Shown here piece after piece: positions 44,601 through 53,537 of a DNA stretch of 64,000 nucleotides. Both the position numbers and the translations under genes were made by a program. Numbering within the stretch: position 1 is the stretch's first letter; each line of letters opens with the position of its first letter. The notes under the pieces are model-generated. The model saw only the letters and a program-made list of their open reading frames with translations, was not told where the DNA came from and ran no database searches. The stretch comes from SZUA-100 sp965248135 (GTDB taxonomy: Bacteria > Pseudomonadota > Alphaproteobacteria > Rhizobiales > Rhizobiaceae). The stretch is taken from positions 558,001 to 622,000 of the forward strand of contig CBDFIN010000011.1 of NCBI GenBank assembly GCA_965248135.1, in the 5' to 3' direction.

Positions 44601-46321
44601 AAGGCGGCCAATTGCCTGGCCACAAGGTCGATGCGGTTATCGCCAAGGTACGCCATTCGACTCAAGGGGTCGGACTGATATCGCCACCGCCGCACCACGA
44701 CATTTACTCCATCGAGGATCTGGCCCAGCTGATCTATGATCTTAAAAACGTCAGTCCGACATCGGATATCTCGGTCAAACTGGTCTCCGAGGTCGGTGTT
44801 GGCACTGTGGCGGCAGGTGTTGCCAAGGCGCGGGCTGATCATGTCACCATTTCGGGTTTTGAAGGCGGCACCGGCGCCAGCCCGCTGACCTCGATCAAAC
44901 ACGCCGGTAGCCCGTGGGAAATCGGTCTTGCCGAAACCCATCAGACATTGGTGAAAAACAAGCTTCGAAGCCGCATCGCCGTACAGGTCGATGGCGGTTT
45001 GCGCACCGGGCGGGATGTGATTATCGGCGCGCTTTTGGGAGCCGACGAGTTCGGTTTTTCGACTGCACCGCTCATCGCCGCCGGCTGTATCATGATGCGC
45101 AAGTGCCACCTTAATACCTGTCCGGTAGGGATCGCCACCCAGGACCCGGTACTTCGCCGCCGCTTCACCGGCACGCCCGAACACATTATCAACTATTTCT
45201 TCTTCGTCGCAGAAGAAGTGCGCGAATTGATGGCCGAACTGGGCTTTAGAACCTTCAAGCAAGTGGTCGGACAAATCGATGTTCTTGACCGACGTGAGGC
45301 GATTGACCATTGGAAGGCCAATGGTCTCGATTTTTCCCGGTTGTTCCATAAACCAGACGTCGATAGCGACGTCGGTATATATCACTCCGAAAGTCAGGAT
45401 CACCACCTTAAGGAAGTGCTTGACCGTAAGCTGATCAGCCGGGCCGAGCCGGCTATTGCCAAAGGTGAGACGGTCAAGTTTGAGACTGCAATTACCAATA
45501 TTAACCGCACGACCGGTGCGATGCTATCCGGCGAACTGGTCAGGAAGTACGGCCGTGAGGGGCTGCCGGACGATACGATCCATATCAAGCTCAGTGGAAC
45601 GGCTGGCCAATCCTTCGGCGCCTGGTTAGCCCATGGCGTGACGATGGAACTGGAGGGTGAAGCCAACGACTATGTCGGCAAGGGCCTTTCGGGTGGACGG
45701 TTGATCATCTATCCGTCCAGGAAAACCAAACAAATTGTGGCGGAGGAATCGATAATTGTCGGAAACACCGTGCTCTATGGGGCGATTGAAGGCGAGTGCT
45801 ATTTCCGTGGTGTGGCGGGTGAGCGGTTTGCGGTTCGTAACTCCGGCGCTATTGCGGTGGTCGAAGGCGTCGGCGATCATGGCTGCGAATACATGACCGG
45901 CGGTGTTGTTGCCGTGCTCGGACCGACGGGCCGGAATTTTGCCGCCGGCATGTCTGGTGGCATCGCCTATGTGTTCGATGAGGATGGCACTTTTGCCGCC
46001 CGCTGCAATCATGCCATGGTTGAGCTTGAACCGATGCCGGAAGAAGATGATATGATGGAACAACACCATCACCGTGCCGGCGATATCGAGCATCATGGCC
46101 GGGTCGATGTATCAGCCGACATGACCCGCTACGATGATGAGCGGCTCTATCAGCTTATCACCAATCACCATCATTACACCGGTTCGACGAGGGCCCGGAA
46201 CATCCTTGATGCGTGGGAGGACTACCGTCCAAAATTTGTCAAGGTGATGCCGGTTGAATATCGCCGCGCGCTGATGGAAATCGAACAGGCGCATACACGC
46301 GCCCATGCGGCGGCGGAGTAA
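41606..46321 (+). CDS. gltB: glutamate synthase large subunit
   Basis: The 1571-residue flavo-iron-sulfur enzyme makes two glutamate from glutamine and 2-oxoglutarate with reducing power from GltD. An N-terminal class II glutaminase domain has its nucleophile in HDACGVGFIAD (Cys41, exposed after propeptide removal). A central domain, an FMN-binding synthase domain (GGEEPDRF, SGFEGGTGASP) and the [3Fe-4S] motif CIMMRKCHLNTCPVG follow. The C-terminal GXGXG-type beta-helix region has GTAGQSFGAW and GGVVAVLGPTGRNFAAGMSGG. GGAGACGGGA precedes the ATG. gltD follows after 12 bases. Confidence 0.97.
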   Translation: MTDIGSATNIISAGNSSAPQEFRAENARDGLYDPRHEHDACGVGFIADMKGKKSHAIIKNGLQILENLEHRGAVGADPLMGDGAGMLAQIPHKLLAEECQKAGFSLPQPGHYGVASIFMPKDDQTSASFQAIIEKVIKAEGQQLLGWRDVPVDNSSLSTAPDIAASEPRHRQLFIARNANIRTEDEFERRLFILRKVISNLAIEKVGRMPDFYMVSLSCRTIVYKGMFLAYQLGAYYKDLTDPRFESALALVHQRFSTNTFPSWKLAHPYRMVAHNGEINTLRGNVNWMAARQASVASPLFGDDIEKLWPISYEGQSDTACFDNALEFLMRGGYSMAHAVMMLIPEAWTSNPLMSERRKAFYEYHAALMEPWDGPAAVAFTDGRQIGATLDRNGLRPARYVVLDDGIVIMSSEAGVLPIDEAKVVSKWRLQPGKMLLIDMEKGAIISDAEIKKELASANPYAEWLARTQIVLEDMPRPRRRPAITPTDTLLDLQQAFGYSQEDVKHLMIPMAVTGQEGLGSMGTDTPISAISSKSKLLYTYFKQNFAQVTNPPIDPIREESVMSLVSFIGPRPNLFDLEGVAGHKRLEVRQPILTNEDLEKIRAIGDIADNQFQTITLDITYEARKRAEGMRGAVDRVCARAEKAVGEGYNIIVLSDRHMAAERIAVPALLATAAVHHHLIRKGLRTSVGLVVESGEPREVHHFAALAGYGAEAINPYLAFDTLLNKHAEGDMPEEVDAQEVVSRYIKAIDKGLLKVMSKMGISTYQSYCGAQIFDAVGLASNFVDEFFTGTTTSIEGVGLDEVALETVHRHDKAFDDVPFMRHALEVGGEYALRSRGEAHAWNAKGVSNLQHAVRSKSQDHYREFAKAINQQSESLLTIRGLFGIRTAKELGRKPVPLAEVEPATEIIKRFATGAMSFGSISREAHTTLAIAMNRIGGKSNTGEGGEEPDRFTPKKNGDSMRSAIKQVASGRFGVTTEYLVNSDMIQIKMAQGAKPGEGGQLPGHKVDAVIAKVRHSTQGVGLISPPPHHDIYSIEDLAQLIYDLKNVSPTSDISVKLVSEVGVGTVAAGVAKARADHVTISGFEGGTGASPLTSIKHAGSPWEIGLAETHQTLVKNKLRSRIAVQVDGGLRTGRDVIIGALLGADEFGFSTAPLIAAGCIMMRKCHLNTCPVGIATQDPVLRRRFTGTPEHIINYFFFVAEEVRELMAELGFRTFKQVVGQIDVLDRREAIDHWKANGLDFSRLFHKPDVDSDVGIYHSESQDHHLKEVLDRKLISRAEPAIAKGETVKFETAITNINRTTGAMLSGELVRKYGREGLPDDTIHIKLSGTAGQSFGAWLAHGVTMELEGEANDYVGKGLSGGRLIIYPSRKTKQIVAEESIIVGNTVLYGAIEGECYFRGVAGERFAVRNSGAIAVVEGVGDHGCEYMTGGVVAVLGPTGRNFAAGMSGGIAYVFDEDGTFAARCNHAMVELEPMPEEDDMMEQHHHRAGDIEHHGRVDVSADMTRYDDERLYQLITNHHHYTGSTRARNILDAWEDYRPKFVKVMPVEYRRALMEIEQAHTRAHAAAE

Positions 46322-46333
46322 GGGACACTCAAA

Positions 46334-47767
46334 ATGGGTAAAGTTACCGGATTTCTTGAAATCGACCGGCAGGACCGGAATTATCGCACGGCTTCGGACC
46401 GGGTGCGCAACTATCGTGAATTTGTCATCGCGCCGAGCCAGAAGGAACTGCGCGATCAGGCAGCGCGTTGTATGGATTGCGGCATTCCCTATTGCCATGA
46501 TTCAGAACGCCTGCGTGGTTGCCCGGTGAACAATCAGATCCCCGACTGGAATGATCTTGTCTTTCATCGTCAATGGCAAAAGGCGTCGATTAATCTGCAT
46601 TCCACCAACAATTTTCCCGAATTCACCGGGCGTATCTGTCCGGCACCGTGCGAGGCCTCCTGCACTCTCAATATTATTGACCAGCCGGTCACCATCAAGT
46701 CGATTGAATGCGCCATTGTTGACCGCGCCTGGAGCAAGGGTTGGATCAAGCCGGAAATTGTGGCAAGCAGAACCGGCAAAAAAATTGCCGTCATCGGGGC
46801 CGGACCAGCCGGCATGGCCTGCGCACAACAATTGGCCCGGGTCGGACATGATGTGCATTTATATGAAAAACACGCCAAGGCCGGCGGGCTGCTGCGCTAT
46901 GGCATTCCCGATTTCAAAATGGAAAAACACCACATCGACCGGCGGGTGGAGCAAATGAAGAAGGAAGGGGTAGATTTTCATTTCAATGTGAATGTGGGTG
47001 TTGATGTGGATGCCAATAGGTTGGTTGGTGAGTGCGATGCAATTGTCGTTACCGGTGGCGCCGAATTGCCCAGGGATATTGCTGCAGAAGGCCGCAATTT
47101 GAGCGGTATTCATTTTGCCATGGAGTTTCTGCCGCAGCAAAACCGCCGTGTGTCAGCAGAACCGGTCGGTCAGGTGGAACCCATTCTGGCCAATGGCAAA
47201 CATGTCGTTGTCATTGGCGGTGGCGATACCGGCTCCGACTGCATCGGCACGTCGGTGCGTCAAGGTGCGCTTTCGGTAACCCAACTTGAAATCATGCCAC
47301 AGCCACCGGAAAAAGAAGACAAGCAGCTCAGCTGGCCTGAATGGCCGCTAAAACTGCGCACTTCATCCAGCCACGAGGAAGGTGCGGAACGCGAATTTGC
47401 GGTTATGACCACGAGCTTTAAAGGCAAGGACGGCCAGGTCAAGAAACTCAACTGCATCCGGGTCGATGAGAAATTCCAGCCTATAAGGGGTACTGAATTC
47501 GAACTAAAGGCCGATCTGGTGCTGCTTGCCATGGGCTTTGTTTCGCCAGTGCACAAGGGCCTGATAGAGGCATTGGATGTCAAACTCGACTGGCGGGGAA
47601 ACGTTCAAGCCGACACCGCAGACTACCGCACCAGCAAGGAAAATATATTCGCCGCCGGCGACATGCGCCGTGGCCAATCGCTGGTGGTGTGGGCCATTCG
47701 CGAGGGGCGCCAGGCAGCGCGCTCGGTTGATCTTGAACTGATGGGCACTTCCACCCTGCCGCGATAA
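46334..47767 (+). CDS. gltD: glutamate synthase small subunit
   Basis: The 477-residue NADPH-oxidising subunit passes electrons to GltB. N-terminal cysteines for [4Fe-4S] clusters are in CMDCGIPYCH and RICPAPCEASC, the FAD motif is AVIGAGPAGMACAQ and the NADPH motif is VVIGGGDTGSDCIG. It ends GDMRRGQSLVVWAIREGRQAA, the family signature. It is cotranscribed with gltB. Confidence 0.97.
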   Translation: MGKVTGFLEIDRQDRNYRTASDRVRNYREFVIAPSQKELRDQAARCMDCGIPYCHDSERLRGCPVNNQIPDWNDLVFHRQWQKASINLHSTNNFPEFTGRICPAPCEASCTLNIIDQPVTIKSIECAIVDRAWSKGWIKPEIVASRTGKKIAVIGAGPAGMACAQQLARVGHDVHLYEKHAKAGGLLRYGIPDFKMEKHHIDRRVEQMKKEGVDFHFNVNVGVDVDANRLVGECDAIVVTGGAELPRDIAAEGRNLSGIHFAMEFLPQQNRRVSAEPVGQVEPILANGKHVVVIGGGDTGSDCIGTSVRQGALSVTQLEIMPQPPEKEDKQLSWPEWPLKLRTSSSHEEGAEREFAVMTTSFKGKDGQVKKLNCIRVDEKFQPIRGTEFELKADLVLLAMGFVSPVHKGLIEALDVKLDWRGNVQADTADYRTSKENIFAAGDMRRGQSLVVWAIREGRQAARSVDLELMGTSTLPR

Positions 47768-47783
47768 CAGCAAAAATGATATT

Positions 47784-49040
47784 CTATTTCCTGCCTGAAA
47801 GTTCGGTCCGGCCGGCCATATTTTCCTCTTTCTTCATCAGGGGTGGCTCGAACTCCCTTGGTGGCCAGGAATAATCGTCTGCCCGCCCGACGATAAATTC
47901 CTTTTCCGGGACTTTGGTCGAACCTTCTTTTTCCGCTGATTTGGTGGCTGGAATCTTCGCAGGCACAGCTCCTGCAAGCACCCCTCCCCCATCAATGCCT
48001 GGATCATTCAGCCGGATGACAACCGTCCGACCGGTCTTTGCCGGATCATATCCCGGTTGTGACATTATCGCTCGCGGCTCGGTAGATGGAAGACCAGCAA
48101 TAAGTTCGCCTGTCCCTTTGCCAATAGAACGTTTGACCGCCTTTTCCACATAAAATGCCAGTTTGTCCTGACCCGATTTTGTGACTTTAATACCGTCCTT
48201 GGAGCGCAACCGCACAATTTGGCCACTGACACTTGGGCCCGAGGTTACGAAATTCCCTTCAGCGTTGGTAAAACCATCCCAAATATCTATGAATTGCCCA
48301 CCCGCCTTTTCCGTTTTCGAGCGATAGACCTGATTGAAAAACAGAAAGTCACGGTTCATATTGTTGAACCGCACGGGCGGCAGCCCAACCCAGATCAGCG
48401 GTGTTCCTTGTGCCATCGCAGCCTTGGTAAATGCCTCGACCCTGTGCTTATAGGCGGCATCCCATGGTTCACTGCGTTTTTGCAATTTGACACCGTCCTG
48501 CCGCATAAGTTGACGATCATTGGCACCAATCATCGCGATAACTACCGCAGGCTTGGTTTTTTCCAGCAACGCGCCAATTTTTGCTGTCCAGTCATAATAA
48601 TCAAGCCGTATGAAGCCCGAAGATCCCCGGTTTTTTGCAACAATCTGCACGCCTGGAGATTGCTTGAATGTGCGCTTCAGACCCTTGGCCAACCCGCTAG
48701 CGAAGAAGTCACCGACAACAAGAATCTTCTTCGCATTCTCCAGTTTTTTTACCACCGCAATCTTCGCAACAGGGGATGCTGCTTTCCTGCGTCTGTTTTT
48801 TCGCTGTTTTTTCTTAATCTGACGCCGGCGAGATTTAACGCGCCCTTTTTTCTTGCGCTTGCCCCCAAACAGGATCTGCAACAGGGAAGGACGCTTCTTT
48901 TTCTTCACTCGCTTGGCACTTTGTGCCTGGGCGATTTCAACACCGGCAAAAAACCGCGGACCGACCAGCCCTTCCATGGTCAGAAGAAATGCCAAAGCCA
49001 GAAATAGTGTGAATAAGAGACGAACCGTGCGCATGACCAT
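47784..49040 (-). CDS. DUF459 SGNH-hydrolase-fold secreted protein
   Basis: This protein of about 418 residues carries an N-terminal membrane/signal segment (LLFTLFLALAFLLTM) and a long basic linker (KKKRPSLLQ through KKKQRKNRRRK). The SGNH/GDSL-type domain contains ILVVGDFFASGLAKGL, NRGSSGFIRLDYYDW, AMIGANDRQLM and PLIWVGLPPVRF. The usual GDS serine of block I is Phe (GDF), so the hydrolase site may be altered. DUF459 proteins are periplasmic and may act on envelope esters. It is a common neighbour of the lytic transglycosylase downstream. The exact start among three close start codons is uncertain. Confidence 0.85.
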   Translation of the reverse strand: MVMRTVRLLFTLFLALAFLLTMEGLVGPRFFAGVEIAQAQSAKRVKKKKRPSLLQILFGGKRKKKGRVKSRRRQIKKKQRKNRRRKAASPVAKIAVVKKLENAKKILVVGDFFASGLAKGLKRTFKQSPGVQIVAKNRGSSGFIRLDYYDWTAKIGALLEKTKPAVVIAMIGANDRQLMRQDGVKLQKRSEPWDAAYKHRVEAFTKAAMAQGTPLIWVGLPPVRFNNMNRDFLFFNQVYRSKTEKAGGQFIDIWDGFTNAEGNFVTSGPSVSGQIVRLRSKDGIKVTKSGQDKLAFYVEKAVKRSIGKGTGELIAGLPSTEPRAIMSQPGYDPAKTGRTVVIRLNDPGIDGGGVLAGAVPAKIPATKSAEKEGSTKVPEKEFIVGRADDYSWPPREFEPPLMKKEENMAGRTELSGRK

Positions 49041-49173
49041 CAATCATCGATTTGTGCCGCAGCACAACACAGCACGCCGCGACAAAAAACCAGTAACAGC
49101 AAATATCGACTGAATTGCGCCAAAAGAGAATTATAGATTCCAAACAATTCCACAACGCCCTGTTGATTCCGCC

Positions 49174-50412
49174 CTATCCCCGCCGCAATTTTGCCAGCAG
49201 TTTCTTGGAGGCATATCCGTCCGGTACCATGCCAAAACTTTCTTGAACCTTGCGAATGGCCTGGCGTGATCCGCTACCAATATTACCGTCAATTTCACCG
49301 TCATAATAGCCCTTTTTCGCCAGGTATTTCTGGATTTCCATGCGCTCTATTTCACTCATGCGCGGATATTTCCGTGGCCAATCACGCTTGAACCGGCCAA
49401 ATCCGGCGATACGATCGGCAAGATGGCCAACCGCCAGGGCATATTTATCGGCATTGTTATAACGTTTTAGGATGTAGAAATTCCTCAAAACCAGCATGGA
49501 GGGTCCCTTCGATCCGGCAAACTGTTTGAGCACCGCTTTGGTGTCGGGATGCGGGAAATTACCTCCCTTGGCGCGTTTGATGCCGAGTTTACGCCACTGG
49601 GCAAGTGATTTGGTTTTGCCGATATTACCCCGTTTGAAGCCCCTCGGCAGCGACACTTCATAACCCCATGTTTTGCCGGTTTTCCAGCCATTTTTTCGCA
49701 ATAGATTGGCTGCAGTTGCCAACGCATCCGGCACTGAGTTCCAGATATCACGCTTTCCATCGCCATCCATGTCTACTGCCCAGGCATTATAGCTCGACGG
49801 GATGAACTGGGTGTGCCCCATGGCACCTGCCCAGGAACCGGTGAGCCGGTGAGCCGGCATCTTGCCGGATTGAACAATTTTCAGCGCATGAATCAGCTGG
49901 TTGCGGGCAAATTTGCGCCGCCTTTTGTCGGCATAGGCAAGCGTAGCAAGAGAACGGAAAACATTTCGCAGGGATTTGGGTTTTTCAAGTGCCTTACCGT
50001 AGGAAGTCTCCATCGACCAAATGGCCAGAATAATATGCCGACTTACCCCGAATTTCTTTTCAATTCGGCTAAGCCAGCGGCTCCATTTGGCCTTCATCAC
50101 CTTGCCCTCGGCAACCGATTTTTCGTTCACTCGCGGATCAAAATACATCCACATCTTTTGCGTAAACTCGGGCTGGTAGCGGGTCAGTGGCAATATTTCC
50201 GGGTCAGGACTGGTGATCCCCCTGAAAGCCGACCTGTAGGTTTTTTTGGAGATGCCTTTGGAGCGGGCATAATCGTAAAAACCGTTGATCCAATTTTCAA
50301 ACTTGGAAGCGGCTGCGGCTTCGCGCACCGGTGCATAAAACGCCATCAGCAAAGCGCCGGCTAGCACCATCAACGTGACAGGCATCCACTTGGTGTGCAA
50401 TTTGAAAGACAT
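49174..50412 (-). CDS. MltB-type lytic murein transglycosylase
   Basis: The 412-residue periplasmic enzyme cleaves peptidoglycan to anhydromuropeptides. It has a signal/anchor helix (TLMVLAGALLMAFYA), an SLT_2 domain whose catalytic Glu is in AIWSMETSYGKAL, and SWAGAMGHTQFIPSSYNAWA downstream. A C-terminal peptidoglycan-binding domain contains KGYYDGEIDGNIGSGSRQAI. The start at 50412 has GGAG 7 bases upstream; an adjacent TTG is not needed. It is divergent from galU. Confidence 0.93.
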   Translation of the reverse strand: MSFKLHTKWMPVTLMVLAGALLMAFYAPVREAAAASKFENWINGFYDYARSKGISKKTYRSAFRGITSPDPEILPLTRYQPEFTQKMWMYFDPRVNEKSVAEGKVMKAKWSRWLSRIEKKFGVSRHIILAIWSMETSYGKALEKPKSLRNVFRSLATLAYADKRRRKFARNQLIHALKIVQSGKMPAHRLTGSWAGAMGHTQFIPSSYNAWAVDMDGDGKRDIWNSVPDALATAANLLRKNGWKTGKTWGYEVSLPRGFKRGNIGKTKSLAQWRKLGIKRAKGGNFPHPDTKAVLKQFAGSKGPSMLVLRNFYILKRYNNADKYALAVGHLADRIAGFGRFKRDWPRKYPRMSEIERMEIQKYLAKKGYYDGEIDGNIGSGSRQAIRKVQESFGMVPDGYASKKLLAKLRRG

Positions 50413-50707
50413 CAAAAAACTCCAGCATCCGCTTCAGGTAAAGTTTGCTCCAACGCAGTTTTCTACTATTATGGCTTAGAGATTTAAAACCAGCCAAACC
50501 GAAGGTTGCAAATCTGAAGCAAATTCAAAAACTCCACAGACCCTAAATGACTGAACAGGCGTCAATAATTCGTTAACCATAAATCTTATTCGTGGCAGCG
50601 CCATTTCAGACGATTCCACTCAACCGCATTGACGGGCATCGAATGTTCGTAAACCATCATGGCCAACGATATTCGCCAGCAATTTGACAGGATTAAGGAT
50701 AAGTCCA

Positions 50708-51631
50708 ATGACCGACCGAAAAAAGATCCGCAAAGCGGTATTTCCGGTGGCCGGTCTTGGAACCCGGTTTCTTCCGGCTACCAAGGCTATTCCCAAGGAA
50801 ATGCTGACGGTCGTTGACCGTCCGGTTATCCAATATGTGGTGGATGAGGCTCGCGAGGCCGGTATTGAACATTTTGTATTTGTCACTGGCCGCAACAAGG
50901 GCGTCATTGAAGATCATTTTGATTTGCAGGTGGAACTCAACAATACCCTGGCAAGCCGCGGCAAAATAGCCGAAATCCGGCAATTGGAAAGTCTTCAGCC
51001 TAAACCGGGCCAGACAAGCTTTACCCGCCAGCAGGCACCGCTTGGCCTTGGTCATGCGGTATGGTGCGCGCGTGATATCGTCGGCGATGAACCCTTTGCC
51101 CTGTTGCTTCCCGATATGATTATGCAGTCGGCAAGGAGTTGCCTTGCTTCTATGGTGGACCTCTATCAGCAAACCGGCGGCAACATCGTCGCGGTCGAAG
51201 AATGTGATCCAGCAGATGCCCATAAATATGGTGTTGTGAAGCGGGGGGAAGATATCGCCACCGGATTTCGAATTGAGGGGATGGTTGAAAAACCAGTCAC
51301 CGGTACAGAGCCATCCAATTTAATAATCAGTGGTCGTTATATCCTCCAACCAGAGATATTTTCGCTGCTAGAGAACCAGCAAAAAGGCGCCGGTGGCGAA
51401 ATTCAATTAACAGATGCGATGCTGCGTTTGGCCACTCAAAGTGATTTTAATGGCTTTCACCATCGCGGCCGCACCTTCGATTGCGGGTCGAAGGAAGGAT
51501 TCATCGCCGCAAATGTGGCGTTTTCCCTGTGGCGGCCCGACATGTCGGAAGAGGTGCGCCGGGAAATTACCAAACTAATGTCAGAGGTCACACCACTTGA
51601 GCGCCGGTCTGATGAACGCCGTCGTGGCTAA
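50708..51631 (+). CDS. galU: UTP-glucose-1-phosphate uridylyltransferase
   Basis: The 307-residue enzyme makes UDP-glucose for envelope polysaccharides. It has the nucleotidyltransferase motif AVFPVAGLGTRFLPATKAIPK and the metal/sugar regions LLPDMIM and GRYILQPEIF. FDCGSKEGFI lies near the C-terminus. The start at 50708 is preferred (AAGGAT upstream) over an ATG-like codon 24 bases before. It converges on the beta-barrel gene with 11 bases between. Confidence 0.95.
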   Translation: MTDRKKIRKAVFPVAGLGTRFLPATKAIPKEMLTVVDRPVIQYVVDEAREAGIEHFVFVTGRNKGVIEDHFDLQVELNNTLASRGKIAEIRQLESLQPKPGQTSFTRQQAPLGLGHAVWCARDIVGDEPFALLLPDMIMQSARSCLASMVDLYQQTGGNIVAVEECDPADAHKYGVVKRGEDIATGFRIEGMVEKPVTGTEPSNLIISGRYILQPEIFSLLENQQKGAGGEIQLTDAMLRLATQSDFNGFHHRGRTFDCGSKEGFIAANVAFSLWRPDMSEEVRREITKLMSEVTPLERRSDERRRG

Positions 51632-51642
51632 TGGGACAATGC

Positions 51643-53352
51643 TCACCGCTGTAACCTGAGGCCAAAGCGGATCGAACCAACATCGTAGGATGAACCTGCC
51701 GCGCTGCTATCTGTAGTTTGATAGCTGATCCGCCCGGTTGCTGCAGCAAATCGATTGAGCGAATAAACATATCCAGCGTTCGCCCCAACAGTGAAATCAC
51801 GGCGATTGGATGTGTCATAGTTTTGCAGTGCCACGGTTAAGTTGGCATCAAGGGTCAGACTTGGCCGCATCCGCCGGGAAATACCCAGGCTGCCATTATA
51901 GATGACCGATCCGTTATCATTGATATTGGCCGAAGGTGAAAGGCTTGTCGAAGCAGCTGCGGTAATGCTGGTCAAACGCATCGGAGACCAGTTGAGCGAT
52001 CCATCAATAGTGAAGGCCTCCAACGCGTCAATATTTGGATCGTCAAATTCCTCGACCGCGTAGCCTGCCGCAAGCTGGCCGGTTAGTTTCTCACCCATAT
52101 CGAGCGCCAGTCCACCGCGCAATGCATAAACATTACTGTCGCGGCGATTGCCGTTGCTGTCTATTCCCAAGTCATAAATTCGTTGCCCAACGCTTACTTC
52201 AATAAACGGCGAGATTGCCGGTGAAGCCTGGTAGGACAGTCGACCGGTGACTTGGGCAAGCATACTGTCTCTGTCGGTCTGTATCAACGTTGTTCCATCG
52301 CTCAGACTGGCGTCTTCGTGGTATGCTTGGTCAAGAGACCCGCGTATCGAGAAACCCAGTCGGCCAGCGGTTTTAGCTAATTCTGCCGAAGCAGAAACCA
52401 CATGAATGCCCGGGCGCTCGACAACCGTTGCCGTGCCACCAGATGTGAGATTGGTGCTGGTCAGGCTTTCGGTGGAAAAGTCATAGCCACCACGAAGGGT
52501 GAACTGGTGTTCGCTGTCAAGATCAAGGCGCAGGCTAGCATTGGCGCCGGCCGTTGCCAGATTGTCTGCATCACTACTGAAAAAATTCTGGTAAGTGGCT
52601 GACAGTTGGGCCTGAGCAGCATGACGGGTCCAGTTGGACTGGACTGTGAGCCCGGCATTGGTTTCGGTAAATCCGGCACCACTGCCATTTTGGGAATAGT
52701 CTGCATTGGTCGTGTAGCCGACACTTTGTTGCAAGGTTGGAAACACATCGAGTGTCCCCAGCCTGAGACCAATCGCTGCATATGGATCGGTTTCAGCGGG
52801 CCGTGCTCCTCCTTCTATCGGCGCGACCTTCGGGTTGCTGCGCGGATTTATCAGGCCTTGGGCATCGAGTTCACCCACCTGGCTTTGAGGCAGCGTGTTT
52901 CGCGCCCGTTGACTGGTGTTGCTGCGCGATGCAGTTGGCAAAACTGACCCGGTGGCATTGGTGGGTGCGTTGCCGGCTGCTGGCCTGGTTGTCGGCATCG
53001 CGGCTTGAGACGCACCAGCTGGCCGTGTGGTTGACGCATTGTCCGCAAGCGGTGAACTGAATACTGGCGGGCCCGTCGGATCATTCGCATCGTCCATACG
53101 GTATGGCGCGTTATCAAAGCTATCAGTCGCCCGGCGTGCTTGGCCGGGTTCGAGAGTTTGTATTGCCCCTTCGTCGGTCTCGACGGACCGCAATGCCGCA
53201 TCGCCATTCTGGTTGTCACCGACATCCACGCTCTGTCGTAACACCCGGGGGCTTTCTTGTGCCTCAGCTGGCACAGAACAAGGCGCAGCAGCAGTGACGA
53301 CAAGGGCAATCACCGCCAGCCGGCAAGCCGGCCATCGACTGCTGGTCCGCAT
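51643..53352 (-). CDS. outer-membrane beta-barrel protein (BBP2-like)
   Basis: The 569-residue protein has a signal peptide (LAVIALVVTAAAPCSVPAEA) and a low-complexity, Thr/Ala/Pro-rich region (about 40-160). A long C-terminal region of alternating amphipathic strands (about 190-569) fits the putative beta-barrel porin 2 family. It probably sits in the outer membrane with a periplasmic linker. The final residues are LRLQR, lacking the usual aromatic end. Specific transport is not known. Confidence 0.8.
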   Translation of the reverse strand: MRTSSRWPACRLAVIALVVTAAAPCSVPAEAQESPRVLRQSVDVGDNQNGDAALRSVETDEGAIQTLEPGQARRATDSFDNAPYRMDDANDPTGPPVFSSPLADNASTTRPAGASQAAMPTTRPAAGNAPTNATGSVLPTASRSNTSQRARNTLPQSQVGELDAQGLINPRSNPKVAPIEGGARPAETDPYAAIGLRLGTLDVFPTLQQSVGYTTNADYSQNGSGAGFTETNAGLTVQSNWTRHAAQAQLSATYQNFFSSDADNLATAGANASLRLDLDSEHQFTLRGGYDFSTESLTSTNLTSGGTATVVERPGIHVVSASAELAKTAGRLGFSIRGSLDQAYHEDASLSDGTTLIQTDRDSMLAQVTGRLSYQASPAISPFIEVSVGQRIYDLGIDSNGNRRDSNVYALRGGLALDMGEKLTGQLAAGYAVEEFDDPNIDALEAFTIDGSLNWSPMRLTSITAAASTSLSPSANINDNGSVIYNGSLGISRRMRPSLTLDANLTVALQNYDTSNRRDFTVGANAGYVYSLNRFAAATGRISYQTTDSSAAGSSYDVGSIRFGLRLQR

Positions 53353-53537
53353 AGGGTGGTTTAAGGCAACCTGTTTCAATTTTCACGCAACATCCAACAC
53401 GGCCAAAAACCAGATTCGGCCAAGGGTTAGCGAATGGTAAACACATGTGGTTAACGCTTTCTTTCAAACGGACCATTTGATGTTGCTTCCAATGTGGCAG
53501 AAAACTGTTAGACAAGGTCGCAAAGAAGGGAACATTT

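Noticed and set aside
50560..50590. CtrA binding site upstream of galU
   Set aside because: TTAACCAT is present at 50573 but the second half TTAA at the right spacing is missing.
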